A stretch of 32,386 bases of DNA, taken from NCBI GenBank assembly GCA_947174995.1, contig CAMWLC010000028.1, positions 1 to 32,386 of the forward strand. The letters are read 5' to 3'. Below, in pieces: positions 1 through 8,292 of this stretch (position 1 is the first letter of the stretch; every line of letters starts with the position of its first letter). Source of the stretch: an uncultured Porphyromonadaceae bacterium (GTDB taxonomy: Bacteria; Bacteroidota; Bacteroidia; Bacteroidales; Muribaculaceae). A program made the position numbers and the translations under genes. The notes under the pieces are model-generated. The model had not been told where the DNA came from, ran no database searches, and saw only the letters and a list, made by a program, of their open reading frames with translations.

Positions 1-3000
1 CCCCCAAGGAGACCCCGCAGAACGACTCCCTCACGCTTGCCGTCAACGAGGCCGTGATTGCCGCAGTGCCCCCGCAGTCCAATCCCGGGGGGCTCCGCGT
101 CAACGCCGTGAAGCCCGACCTCAAGAACCGCGTGGCCAACGTCGCGCTCAACGAGAACTTCACCTACCTCCCCGTCACCACGGATCTGATATTGGATCTC
201 CAGCGCGCCACCACCTCGGCCCTTCCCGACTCCCTGAAACGGTTTCGCGTGGATCTCTCCGTGGGGCGTCATCCCCTGGCGTACTATATAATGAAAATAG
301 ATAAGATGGCGGAAGAGGCCCGCAAGCCCACACGTTTCGTAGTGGACCGCGACCCCCTGGCCAATCCCAGGAAAGGACTTGTCGGAGACATAATCGCTCT
401 CTGGCACAGCCACGGCCGCTATTACAAACCCTCCTCCGGAGCCTGGCAATGGCAGCGTCCCCTCCTTTTCCAGAGCATCGAGGACACCTACACCATGAGC
501 TATATACTCCCCTACGTGGTGCCGATGCTTGAAAATGCGGGTGCATACGTCATGCTACCGCGCGAGCGCGACACCTCGCGCCACGAGGTGATAGTGGACA
601 ACGACATCAACCCCGAGGGGGAGATCTACTCGCAGACCACATATCTGGAGACCGACGGTTCGAAAAAGTGGACCGACGGCGAGGAGGAGGGATTCATCTA
701 CGACCTCGAGGACTTCCGCGACACCGAGAATCCCTTCGAGAACGGCACCTACCGCCAGGCCGAGACCGTGCGCAATGCCTCCCATGCCTCCGAGGCCCGG
801 TGGTATGCCGACATACCTGAGGATGGCGAGTACGCCCTCTACGTCAGTTACCATTCCCTTCCTGAATCGGCCCCCGACGCCCGCTACACGGTCAACTATT
901 CCGGCGGCAAGAAGGAATTCAGCGTCAATCAGACAATGGGAGGCTCCACATGGATCTATCTCGGCACCTTCCCCTTCGAGGAAGGGTATGACGCCGAGAC
1001 GCCGGTCGTCTCCCTCTCCAACGTCAGCGACCACGGGGGCACCATCGTCACCGCCGACGCTATCAAGATAGGCGGCGGCATGGGCAACATCGCCCGTTCC
1101 CCGCGTCGCTCCGACATCTACTGGGGCCAGGAAACCCCCGCCGCCCCCCTCTCCGACGGGAGCGACCGCGCGGACGCCGCCGAAACGCCGGATGACGCCG
1201 AGGCTGCGGACGGCCAGCCCGGCGACGGCCACCCTGAACCGGGCGACAACCCCTTCCGCGCCGAGACGCCCGCCCAGAGCGCCCCGGCGGGGCGCGCCCC
1301 GCAGTTCCGCACCTCCGGACTGCCCCGTTATCTCGAGGGAGCGCGTTACTGGCTCCAATGGGCCGGTATGCCGGAAGAGGTGTATTCCCCCTACAACGGT
1401 ACCGACGACTATAAGGATGACTACACCTCACGCGGCCGTTGGGTCAACCGGCTTGCAGGAGGATCACGCGTGCTCCCCGACGAGGAGGGTCTCGGCATAC
1501 CGGTGGATGTGGCCATGGCCCTGCACAGTGATGCAGGAAAGAGGGCCGACGACAGCTACGTAGGCACTCTCGGCATCTACTTCACCAACGGCGGCGACAG
1601 CTACGAGGACGGCACGCGCCGCATCAACTCGCGTATGCTCACCGACCTGCTCATGCGCCAGATCACCGGCGACATCCGCCAGCTGTATGACCCCGCGTGG
1701 ACGCGCCGCTCCATGTGGGACAAGAGCTACGTCGAGGCCCGCGTACCCGAAGTACCCACGGCCCTCATCGAGCTCCTCTCGCATCAGAACTTCGCCGACA
1801 TGCGCCTCGGCCTCGACCCGACGTTTCGCTTCACCGTCGGACGCGCCATCTACAAGGCCCTGGCACGCTTTGTGGCTGCCCGCAAAGGGCGCGAAGTGGT
1901 GATACAGCCCCTCCCCGTCAAGGACTTCGCCATCACGCGCTCCAAGCGTGGACATTACCGCCTCACATGGGACTGGACCCCCGATCCCCTCGAACCTACT
2001 GCCGCCCCCAACCGCTACATCATCATGGAGAGAGCGCAGGACGAATTAGGATGGCACAAGATAGGGGAGACCCGCGACCGTCATTTCGACGTGCGCACCG
2101 ACGACCGCGAGCTCCACTCCCTGCAGGTGATAGCCGTCAACGACGGCGGCCTCTCCTTCCCCTCCGAGACACTTGCCTTCCGCGAGGGGGAGCGCGACGA
2201 AGCCCCGGTGATGGTCGTCAACGGCTTCACGCGCCTCAGCGGCCCGGCCTGGTTCAGCGAGGATGGACGCGCCGGCTTCCGCAGCGACGAGGACTTCGGC
2301 GTCCCCTATATCCGCGACATCTCCTTCACCGGACCGCAGACCGAATTTCGGCGCTCCGCCGGAGAATCCTTCGGACGCAGCAGCGGTTCGGACATCGACA
2401 TGATAATCGCAGGAAACACCTTTGACTATCCCGCCCTTCACGGCAGCGCCCTGCAGGGGGCCGGACGCGGTTTCGTGTCGGCCTCCGTGGGGGCCGTAAT
2501 GGCCGGGGACGTCAAACTCTCCGACTACAAGGCCGTGGACCTGATACTCGGCAAACAGAAAACCACCCTCGTCGGGCGAGACACCACAGCCCGCTACGAA
2601 GCCTTCCCGCCGAAATTGCGCGACGCCCTGGAGCGCTACCTTGACAAAGGAGGGCGCCTGATGGTCAGCGGAGCCTACGTCGCCAGCGACCTTCTCGACC
2701 CCCGCGCCTCCGCCGGCGGGGAGCGGTTTGCCGAGAAAGTGCTCGGCGTATTGCCCGACACCTTGGGCGTGAGCCGCAGCGGCAGGATCGACGGCTTGGC
2801 CGGAGCCATGAAATCGGGATTGCAGGAGCGCAGCTACCGATACAGCAACACCCTCAATGAGCAGCAGTATATAGTCGAGCGGCCCGACGCATTGCGCGCG
2901 GCCCCGGGCGCGAAAGCCGAGGAGATGCTGTCGTTCAGCGACACCGACGGAGGAGCGGGGTATTTGGTGAAGAGAGGCAAAGGAAAAGTAGCCGTCATGA

Positions 3001-3080
3001 GCGTCCCCTTCGAGAGCCTCACCGACCCCAACCAGCGCGAGCACCTGATGCGCGAGACCATCGATTGGCTCCTCTTGTAG
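1..3080 (+). CDS. Large secreted amidase-like protein with golvesin/xanthan-lyase-like insert, 5'-truncated
   Basis: The reading frame (codon start at base 3) is open to the window edge, so the true start lies upstream and the GTG at 54 is probably internal; about 1025 residues are visible. The fold resembles an N-acetylmuramoyl-L-alanine amidase of the Amidase_3 type split by an insert: an early strand ending in WHSHG (near 405-420), a later ALHSDAG motif (near 1517-1540) matching the usual HADA zinc motif, and a conserved ALIELLSHQNF segment (near 1760-1795) that would hold the catalytic Glu. Between them, at about 720-1080, is a golvesin/Xly-type carbohydrate-binding-like beta domain, followed by a Pro/Asp/Glu/Ala-rich linker (1130-1310). 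A fibronectin III-like domain (about 1915-2185) and a Rossmann-like C-terminal domain follow. Database relatives are often called xanthan lyase, but peptidoglycan cleavage is the better inference. The stop codon TAG lies inside a palindromic repeat. Confidence 0.72.
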   Translation, partial: PKETPQNDSLTLAVNEAVIAAVPPQSNPGGLRVNAVKPDLKNRVANVALNENFTYLPVTTDLILDLQRATTSALPDSLKRFRVDLSVGRHPLAYYIMKIDKMAEEARKPTRFVVDRDPLANPRKGLVGDIIALWHSHGRYYKPSSGAWQWQRPLLFQSIEDTYTMSYILPYVVPMLENAGAYVMLPRERDTSRHEVIVDNDINPEGEIYSQTTYLETDGSKKWTDGEEEGFIYDLEDFRDTENPFENGTYRQAETVRNASHASEARWYADIPEDGEYALYVSYHSLPESAPDARYTVNYSGGKKEFSVNQTMGGSTWIYLGTFPFEEGYDAETPVVSLSNVSDHGGTIVTADAIKIGGGMGNIARSPRRSDIYWGQETPAAPLSDGSDRADAAETPDDAEAADGQPGDGHPEPGDNPFRAETPAQSAPAGRAPQFRTSGLPRYLEGARYWLQWAGMPEEVYSPYNGTDDYKDDYTSRGRWVNRLAGGSRVLPDEEGLGIPVDVAMALHSDAGKRADDSYVGTLGIYFTNGGDSYEDGTRRINSRMLTDLLMRQITGDIRQLYDPAWTRRSMWDKSYVEARVPEVPTALIELLSHQNFADMRLGLDPTFRFTVGRAIYKALARFVAARKGREVVIQPLPVKDFAITRSKRGHYRLTWDWTPDPLEPTAAPNRYIIMERAQDELGWHKIGETRDRHFDVRTDDRELHSLQVIAVNDGGLSFPSETLAFREGERDEAPVMVVNGFTRLSGPAWFSEDGRAGFRSDEDFGVPYIRDISFTGPQTEFRRSAGESFGRSSGSDIDMIIAGNTFDYPALHGSALQGAGRGFVSASVGAVMAGDVKLSDYKAVDLILGKQKTTLVGRDTTARYEAFPPKLRDALERYLDKGGRLMVSGAYVASDLLDPRASAGGERFAEKVLGVLPDTLGVSRSGRIDGLAGAMKSGLQERSYRYSNTLNEQQYIVERPDALRAAPGAKAEEMLSFSDTDGGAGYLVKRGKGKVAVMSVPFESLTDPNQREHLMRETIDWLLL

Positions 3081-3100
3081 GGACATGGCGTGCCATGTCC
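3077..3100 (+). repeat. REP-like palindrome, family B, copy 1
   Basis: GTAG is followed by a near-perfect palindrome, GGACATGGC-GT-GCCATGTCC. The TAG of GTAG is the stop codon of the upstream gene. A related, inverted copy is at 32193-32215. Confidence 0.7.
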
Positions 3101-3113
3101 GCTTGATTTTTTT
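3081..3113 (+). terminator. Possible terminator formed by the REP-like hairpin plus T-run
   Basis: The 9-bp palindromic stem (3081-3100) is followed six bases later by seven consecutive T residues (3107-3113). The repeat could therefore end transcription of the amidase-like gene. Confidence 0.5.
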
Positions 3114-3123
3114 GTGTTAATAA

Positions 3124-3155
3124 TTTGGTAATATGAAAAATAATAGCTAATTTTG
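3124..3155 (+). promoter_or_regulatory. Bacteroidota-type promoter for the 1061-aa secreted protein
   Basis: A -33 TTTG (3124-3127) and a -7 TAATTTTG (3148-3155) are separated by 20 nt. The predicted leader to the ATG at 3270 is about 110 nt, AT-rich near the start codon. Confidence 0.75.
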
Positions 3156-3269
3156 CCGCATCGGAACGGGATGTGCACGTGCGAAAACGGTAATGCAACA
3201 ATCCGCTTCCCGTAATGCTAACAGGCTAACTAATAAACTAATAATAACAACAACAAAACTTTGACTTAC

Positions 3270-6200
3270 ATGAAGAAAAGTTTACTTGCGCTCGCGGCCT
3301 GCCTCGCCATGACGGCCGCCCCGGCGTGGGGATTCTACATCGTCGGAGACGCAGTGGGTTTGAATTGGGACCCTGCTGAAGGTACCGAGATGCCTTCAAC
3401 GGGTTCAGGTGTGTATACTTATGAGGGCTTATTGACGAATGGTAAATACTTCTCATTCGTAAAGCAACTGTATCCAAACGACTGGAACAGTTTTAATGCC
3501 TCCAGCAATCGTTATAAGTCCAACGGAAGCGCTCAGGTTTCGGGTAACGGTACATATTCTGCACAAGGAGGAGAAGGATCTTGGGAGTTTTCGGGTGATA
3601 CCGGAAACTATAAGATAGTTTTCAATACTTCATCCAATTCTTTTACTGTAGAATACCAGGGAGAGTATATTGTTGATCCCTCTACCGCACGCTACGGAAT
3701 CAAAGGTAATTATGGTGGTGGCAATACTTGGACCATCGAGCACATGGAGAATTCTGATGGAGTATGGACTCTGACAACAGAATTGACTAATGGTGAGTTC
3801 ATGTTTGGTGTTATCCAAATGCCTTCTGATAGTGAGACAGAAGATTTTTGGTGGAATGCCTCAAAGGGTGTTACGGTAACTGCTGGCAGTTCCATATCCG
3901 TGGTTGCAAGTGATAGTAATTATAAGATTACCAAAGGACCGGGTGTATATAAATTCATATGGGTTCCTGAGACAAAAACACTCACGGTCAAGAAGCAGAT
4001 CAACAATATAGACTGGGCCATCAAGATCGGTGATGAGTACATCGATCTGACCGACACCAATAACAATGGTGTTTACAACATCACGACCAACGCTCGCAAG
4101 GATCAGCCTTTTGAGCTGATTTGCTATGAGGAGGGTACCGAGATGTCTGACCCGAACAATCAGATCGAGTTCGACTCCGCTTCACTCACCACGAATACCA
4201 ACGTCACGATCGATGGTGAAGAATATAACCTCGACAATGGCAAGTTCCCGGTTGACGCTCAGTACTACATAGCATACAACTCCAACAATAATACGCTCAT
4301 CATCAACTATGGCGGAGTGTATCAGTATGCATATGTCCTCAAAACCGGCAGCAACTACATCGAACTGGCCAATAACTACGGCAACTGGGAGGTATTCTAT
4401 CAACAGATGAACGCCGGAAGCAGCTTCCAGATCATCCCCTACTATCCCGGCACAGACTACAAGCAGGCAGCTAACTGTCAGCCTGCCATTGGCGCCCCCC
4501 TTACTGATGGAGCCAATGCAACCAAAACCGGCACCACATACTCCGTCAGCACTGCCGGCAAATACACCGTGATCTACAATCCGATTATGAACACACTTGA
4601 TGTTCATACATCCACAGCAAGATGGTGGATAGCCTACGATATGGGGTCCGGTTGGAAATTCGATACTCCTATGGAGCAGGATCCCGCTGATGACAATGTT
4701 TGGAAGGCTTTTGTGGATTTCAATCAGAGCACAAATGATATAGCCTATTTTACTCTTTTCTACGGAGAGCGTCCGACCGGATGGTCGACCACTGGTGTGA
4801 CCCGCTATTATCTCACGGATGGTGAGGTTACGGTTGATACCAATGGTAGTTATGGAATTACCACCTCTGGTAATAGCACCGTTGCGAAGATTAAAAAGGG
4901 CGAGTGGACAGTTGAGCTTAATTCCTCAGACATGAAGATCACATTCACGCTCGGTGACTCAATGGGTGCTGCTAATATCATCATCACACGAGGAGATGAT
5001 GCCACCTCATACAGCATGAATGAGATCGAGCCCAATGTGTTCACCTCCACGCAGTCTATCGCACAGGGTGACAAGCTCCTTTTCAACATCGAGAACGTGA
5101 ACTACATCTTCAAGCGCGAAAGCCAGTCAACGGAGGTGGAGTACACACCCGACAACAGCGAGGTAATATATACTTACGAACTTGAGGAGTGCCCTGCTGA
5201 CAATACCGAGGGTGTTGAGTTCTGGTATGCCACGGAGGTTGACTTCACTATCAATATCACCACGAAGAAGGCCAGGATTTCCGTTCCGACCGAGGGCGTA
5301 ACAATGGGTCTGTATGACAACACTATCGTGCCCATGCAGGATATGGGTGGAGGTATATTCACCTGGACAGGCACTATCACCGAAGCTACTCCCATCCGCA
5401 TCAATATCAGGGGTACACGCTACACTATCGACACCAACATGGTAGGCGTGGCTGATGAACCTGATGAAAACGGCGACTATACCTACACATATCCTCTCGT
5501 ACCTCTTGCGCTTGACGGTGAGGACAACCGCGACAACATCAGCGCGTCCGATGGAGAGTGCACAATCACTGTGGATACCAACAACAACAACCTTATCCTT
5601 GTGGACAACCGCCGTCCCTCCGAAGATGAAGTATCCACCAAGATAGTGCTCTCCGAGGAGGGAACAGCCGATAGCAGCTGGGAGGCTCTTACAAAGATTT
5701 CTGACGGTGTTTACACCTGGACCGGCACCGTGACTAAGACTCAGATGGTGGCCTTCACCTACAAGGGTGTAAGCTATGGTCTCGAACTTCAGGCTTCCGA
5801 TGCTAACCGCGTAGCGGCCATCGCAGAAACCGCCAACACCAAGACCTACAACTACACTCTGGTGGAAAATACCGTGGCTCCCCTTGGCATCGAAGGTAAC
5901 ACTACGTTCACCGTTGACTTCGCAAACAAGACCGCCAAGGCCGAAGTAGAGGAAGCCGTGCCCGCTGCAAAGATCATCATCACTCCGGCTGAATACAACC
6001 GCGAGTCCGATCAGATCGTATATGGCGAGCCTACCGAAATGGAGATGACTTACAGCAACGGTGAGTATTCGGTGACCTGCCAGAATCTGAGTGATACCGA
6101 CTGCATACTCTTCATGTATGGCGATGAGAAGTACACCTTCAACCCCGTCTCAAACCCGCAGGCGTCCGAGGAACTTGGCGGTGATCGTTTCAAGCACTAC

Positions 6201-6455
6201 TTCTCCATCGTGCCCGCTACGGATGCATACGGCCATACTCTCACAGTGGATTCCGAGTCCTGCACTTTCACTGCAGATTTCAGCACCATGATTCTGGCGG
6301 TCGAGAATGAGATTCAGACTTCCGTGAAGGGTCTCGAGGCCGAGGCCGGCGAGGCTGTCTACTTCAACTTGCAGGGACAGCGCGTGACCAACCCCTCCGA
6401 GGGTATCTTCATCCGCGTTCTTGGCGGCAAAGCCGAGAAGGTGCTCGTGAAATAA
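3270..6455 (+). CDS. Secreted multi-module SusE/F-like beta-sandwich protein with C-terminal sorting-like tail
   Basis: I chose the ATG at 3270 rather than an in-frame TTG at 3261 because it gives a clean signal peptide (MKKSLLALAACLAMTAAPAWG). The 1061-residue product then consists of about nine successive modules of roughly 110 residues, each with a 'YIVGD...' or 'IIIT...' first strand, a GVYTW/GVWTL central strand and a closing strand. The first module (FYIVGDAVGLNW) resembles the starch-binding-like domains of SusE/SusF outer-membrane lipoproteins. There is no lipobox Cys. The last 40 residues (YFNLQGQRVTNPSEGIFIR, then GGKAEKVLVK) match the tail of the protein at 8293-9138 and resemble Bacteroidota C-terminal sorting or anchoring tails. 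Modules 1, 2 and 5 are encoded by visibly more AT-rich DNA than modules 3, 4 and 6-9. The ligand is unknown; a surface glycan-binding role is inference. A three-copy REP-like cluster follows the stop. Confidence 0.72.
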   Translation: MKKSLLALAACLAMTAAPAWGFYIVGDAVGLNWDPAEGTEMPSTGSGVYTYEGLLTNGKYFSFVKQLYPNDWNSFNASSNRYKSNGSAQVSGNGTYSAQGGEGSWEFSGDTGNYKIVFNTSSNSFTVEYQGEYIVDPSTARYGIKGNYGGGNTWTIEHMENSDGVWTLTTELTNGEFMFGVIQMPSDSETEDFWWNASKGVTVTAGSSISVVASDSNYKITKGPGVYKFIWVPETKTLTVKKQINNIDWAIKIGDEYIDLTDTNNNGVYNITTNARKDQPFELICYEEGTEMSDPNNQIEFDSASLTTNTNVTIDGEEYNLDNGKFPVDAQYYIAYNSNNNTLIINYGGVYQYAYVLKTGSNYIELANNYGNWEVFYQQMNAGSSFQIIPYYPGTDYKQAANCQPAIGAPLTDGANATKTGTTYSVSTAGKYTVIYNPIMNTLDVHTSTARWWIAYDMGSGWKFDTPMEQDPADDNVWKAFVDFNQSTNDIAYFTLFYGERPTGWSTTGVTRYYLTDGEVTVDTNGSYGITTSGNSTVAKIKKGEWTVELNSSDMKITFTLGDSMGAANIIITRGDDATSYSMNEIEPNVFTSTQSIAQGDKLLFNIENVNYIFKRESQSTEVEYTPDNSEVIYTYELEECPADNTEGVEFWYATEVDFTINITTKKARISVPTEGVTMGLYDNTIVPMQDMGGGIFTWTGTITEATPIRINIRGTRYTIDTNMVGVADEPDENGDYTYTYPLVPLALDGEDNRDNISASDGECTITVDTNNNNLILVDNRRPSEDEVSTKIVLSEEGTADSSWEALTKISDGVYTWTGTVTKTQMVAFTYKGVSYGLELQASDANRVAAIAETANTKTYNYTLVENTVAPLGIEGNTTFTVDFANKTAKAEVEEAVPAAKIIITPAEYNRESDQIVYGEPTEMEMTYSNGEYSVTCQNLSDTDCILFMYGDEKYTFNPVSNPQASEELGGDRFKHYFSIVPATDAYGHTLTVDSESCTFTADFSTMILAVENEIQTSVKGLEAEAGEAVYFNLQGQRVTNPSEGIFIRVLGGKAEKVLVK

Positions 6456-6459
6456 TGAA

Positions 6460-6483
6460 GTAGAGGAGGCTTCCGGCCTCCTC
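6460..6483 (+). repeat. REP-like palindrome, family A, copy 1
   Basis: GTAG is followed by AGGAGGC-TTCCG-GCCTCCT. The copy begins five bases after the stop codon of the 1061-aa protein. Copies at 6547-6570 (minus strand) and 32117-32140 are identical over 24 bases. Confidence 0.8.
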
Positions 6484-6494
6484 AGGGAAGCAAA

Positions 6495-6518
6495 GTAGAG
6501 GAGGCTTCCGGTCTACTC
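6495..6518 (+). repeat. REP-like palindrome, family A, degenerate copy 2
   Basis: The left arm is identical to copy 1; the right arm has two changes (GTCTACT instead of GCCTCCT). It pairs with the inverted copy at 6547-6570 to form a long stem. Confidence 0.7.
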
Positions 6519-6546
6519 AATATCGTCGAAATCCAAAGATGGTATT

Positions 6547-6570
6547 GAGGAGGCCGGAAGCCTCCTCTAC
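6547..6570 (-). repeat. REP-like palindrome, family A, inverted copy 3
   Basis: This is the exact reverse complement of copy 1. With copy 2 (6495-6518) and flanking bases it makes a stem of about 29 bp around a loop near 6525-6540, the layout of a bacterial interspersed mosaic element (two REPs tail to tail). Confidence 0.78.
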
Positions 6571-6618
6571 ATTACGTCGGATGGGATTGGCGGACATGCG
6601 TGGGGGAGGGCGGGAAAA

Positions 6619-6650
6619 TTTGCGCGGATGCGAAAATTTGTTTAATTTTG
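6619..6650 (+). promoter_or_regulatory. Promoter of nhaA
   Basis: TTTG (6619-6622), a 20-nt spacer and TAATTTTG (6643-6650) fit the Bacteroidota consensus. The predicted leader is about 72 nt and is dominated by a C/A-rich repeat. Confidence 0.75.
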
Positions 6651-6666
6651 CAAAAATTCGTGTTAA

Positions 6667-6725
6667 CTCCCAATAATCCCAATAATTCTCAATCATCCCA
6701 ATAACCCCTCCTCCCAAATCCCAAT
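6667..6725 (+). repeat. Degenerate TCCCAATAA-type repeat in the nhaA leader
   Basis: The leader contains about six imperfect copies of (T)CCCAAT(A)A, at 6668, 6677, 6688, 6696, 6712 and 6719, running into the ATG. It is purine-poor with almost no G, so the mRNA should be unstructured. Confidence 0.6.
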
Positions 6726-8081
6726 ATGTCAAACGTCTTTTACAGCATGAAGCAGGTGATGCGGCATTTCGCCAATGCCGGCAATCTGCTCATCGTGGCC
6801 ACGGTGCTCGCGTTGCTCGTGGTCAATCTGCCGTTTCTTCATGATTTCTACGAGTCTCTGTGGACTCATGAGATGGCGCTCCAGATCGGCAGTTTCAATC
6901 TCTTCAGCCATCATGGCGAACCGATGTCGGTGATGGCTTTCATCAACGACGCGCTGATGGCCCTCTTCTTCTTCCAGGTGGGTCTGGAGATCAAGCGGGA
7001 GGTGCTCGTGGGTGAGCTCTCCTCGTTCCGGCAGGCCCTGCTCCCCATCATCGCGGCCTGCGGCGGCATGATAGTGCCGGTGTGTCTCTTCTTCGCCTTG
7101 GGCCACGGTACGGACTACGCCGACGGCTGCGCCATCCCCATGGCCACGGACATTGCCTTCTCCCTCGGCGTGCTCACGATGCTCGGCAAGCGTGTGCCCA
7201 TCGGCCTGAAGGTGTTTCTCACCACTCTCGCCGTGGTGGACGACATCGGAGGTATCCTCGTCATCGCCATTTTCTACTCCTCGCATATCGACTATGCCAT
7301 GCTTATCGGCGCAGCGGTGGTGCTCCTGGTGCTCGCTCTGGGAGGAAAGGCCGGAATACAGACCAAGCTCTTCTACTTCATACTCGGCGCGGCGGTATGG
7401 TTCATGTTCCTACAGGCCGGCATCCATCCCACGATAGCGGGAGTATTGGTGGCCTTCACCGTGCCGGCCAAGCCGGTGTATGCGCCGATGCGTTTCATCA
7501 AGATGATACGCGAGAACATAGCGCACTTCGCCAGCGAGGATGACGCGAAGCTCAACTCGCGCACTATCCTGAACCATCAGCAGATCGACTGGCTCAAGCA
7601 GATAGAATCCGCCTCCGACAAGGTGATCTCCCCTCTGCAGGATCTCGAGGACCAGTTCGCCCCGCTGGTGAACTATATCATCGTGCCCCTCTTCGCCTTC
7701 GCCAACGCCGGCATCTTCTTCGGCGACATGCACCCGGCGGATGTGGTGAGCGGTGTCTCGCTGGCAATCATCGTCGGTCTGGTGGCAGGAAAATTCCTGG
7801 GTATCTTCACCTTCTCCTGGGCCTGCATCAAGCTCGGGTGGGCCCCGATGCCCTCGGGTGGCAACTGGAAGCGGATGGCCTCCGTGGCTGTGGTGGGAGG
7901 TATCGGCTTCACCGTCTCCCTCTTCATCGCCAACCTCTCCTTCGGCACGGGTGATCCCTATATGTCGCTGGTGCTCAACGAGGCCAAACTCGGTATCCTG
8001 GTGGGTTCGCTACTCGCCGGCATCTTAGGCTATCTCTGCCTGAACGCGACGCTCCCCAAGGAGCCTATTGAGGAGGAATGA
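6726..8081 (+). CDS. nhaA: Na+/H+ antiporter NhaA
   Basis: This 451-residue inner-membrane protein exchanges internal Na+ (or Li+) for external protons and supports pH and salt homeostasis. It has the family's hydrophobic helices. The functional carboxylates are in place: ATDIAFSLGVL (Asp142, equivalent to E. coli Asp133) and VVDDIGGI (Asp172-Asp173, equivalent to Asp163-Asp164). NALMALFFF-type and VGLEIKREVL segments near residues 75-95 are also typical. An extra hydrophilic segment at about residues 255-310 makes it longer than the 388-residue E. coli protein; I believe longer forms are common in Bacteroidota. The gene has its own promoter and lies between two secreted-protein genes in the same orientation. 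It seems to be transcribed alone, since both neighbours have their own promoters. Confidence 0.95.
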   Translation: MSNVFYSMKQVMRHFANAGNLLIVATVLALLVVNLPFLHDFYESLWTHEMALQIGSFNLFSHHGEPMSVMAFINDALMALFFFQVGLEIKREVLVGELSSFRQALLPIIAACGGMIVPVCLFFALGHGTDYADGCAIPMATDIAFSLGVLTMLGKRVPIGLKVFLTTLAVVDDIGGILVIAIFYSSHIDYAMLIGAAVVLLVLALGGKAGIQTKLFYFILGAAVWFMFLQAGIHPTIAGVLVAFTVPAKPVYAPMRFIKMIRENIAHFASEDDAKLNSRTILNHQQIDWLKQIESASDKVISPLQDLEDQFAPLVNYIIVPLFAFANAGIFFGDMHPADVVSGVSLAIIVGLVAGKFLGIFTFSWACIKLGWAPMPSGGNWKRMASVAVVGGIGFTVSLFIANLSFGTGDPYMSLVLNEAKLGILVGSLLAGILGYLCLNATLPKEPIEEE

Positions 8082-8134
8082 GGAGGCAATGACAGGCAAA
8101 CAGCGGAATATTCGATAAAAAAATAAAAAAAATG

Positions 8135-8166
8135 TTTGCAACTGTCAAATAATATCCCTAACTTTG
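8135..8166 (+). promoter_or_regulatory. Promoter of the 281-aa secreted protein
   Basis: TTTG (8135-8138), a 20-nt spacer and TAACTTTG (8159-8166). The predicted leader is about 120 nt and contains a strong hairpin at 8198-8230. Confidence 0.75.
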
Positions 8167-8197
8167 CGCTTAGTTAGGGCAGAAGGCCATGAAACTC

Positions 8198-8230
8198 CCC
8201 CGCGCCCGAACAGAGAGTCCGGACGCGGGG
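8198..8230 (+). promoter_or_regulatory. GC-rich 5'-leader hairpin
   Basis: CCCCGCG-C-CCG (8198-8208) pairs with CGG-A-CGCGGGG (8220-8230), leaving one mismatch and an 11-nt loop. No T-run follows, so it is more likely a leader or stability element than a terminator. Its function is unknown. Confidence 0.45.
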
Positions 8231-8292
8231 ACAACAATATCGGCTGAAAAGCGAACACAACAATATTTTTCACTTAACTAAATTCTTAAGGA

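Noticed and set aside
6517..6732. 71-residue minus-strand peptide with YWD repeats upstream of nhaA
   Set aside because: It is the reverse reading of the TCCCAATAA repeat and the REP-like cluster, opposite the nhaA promoter.
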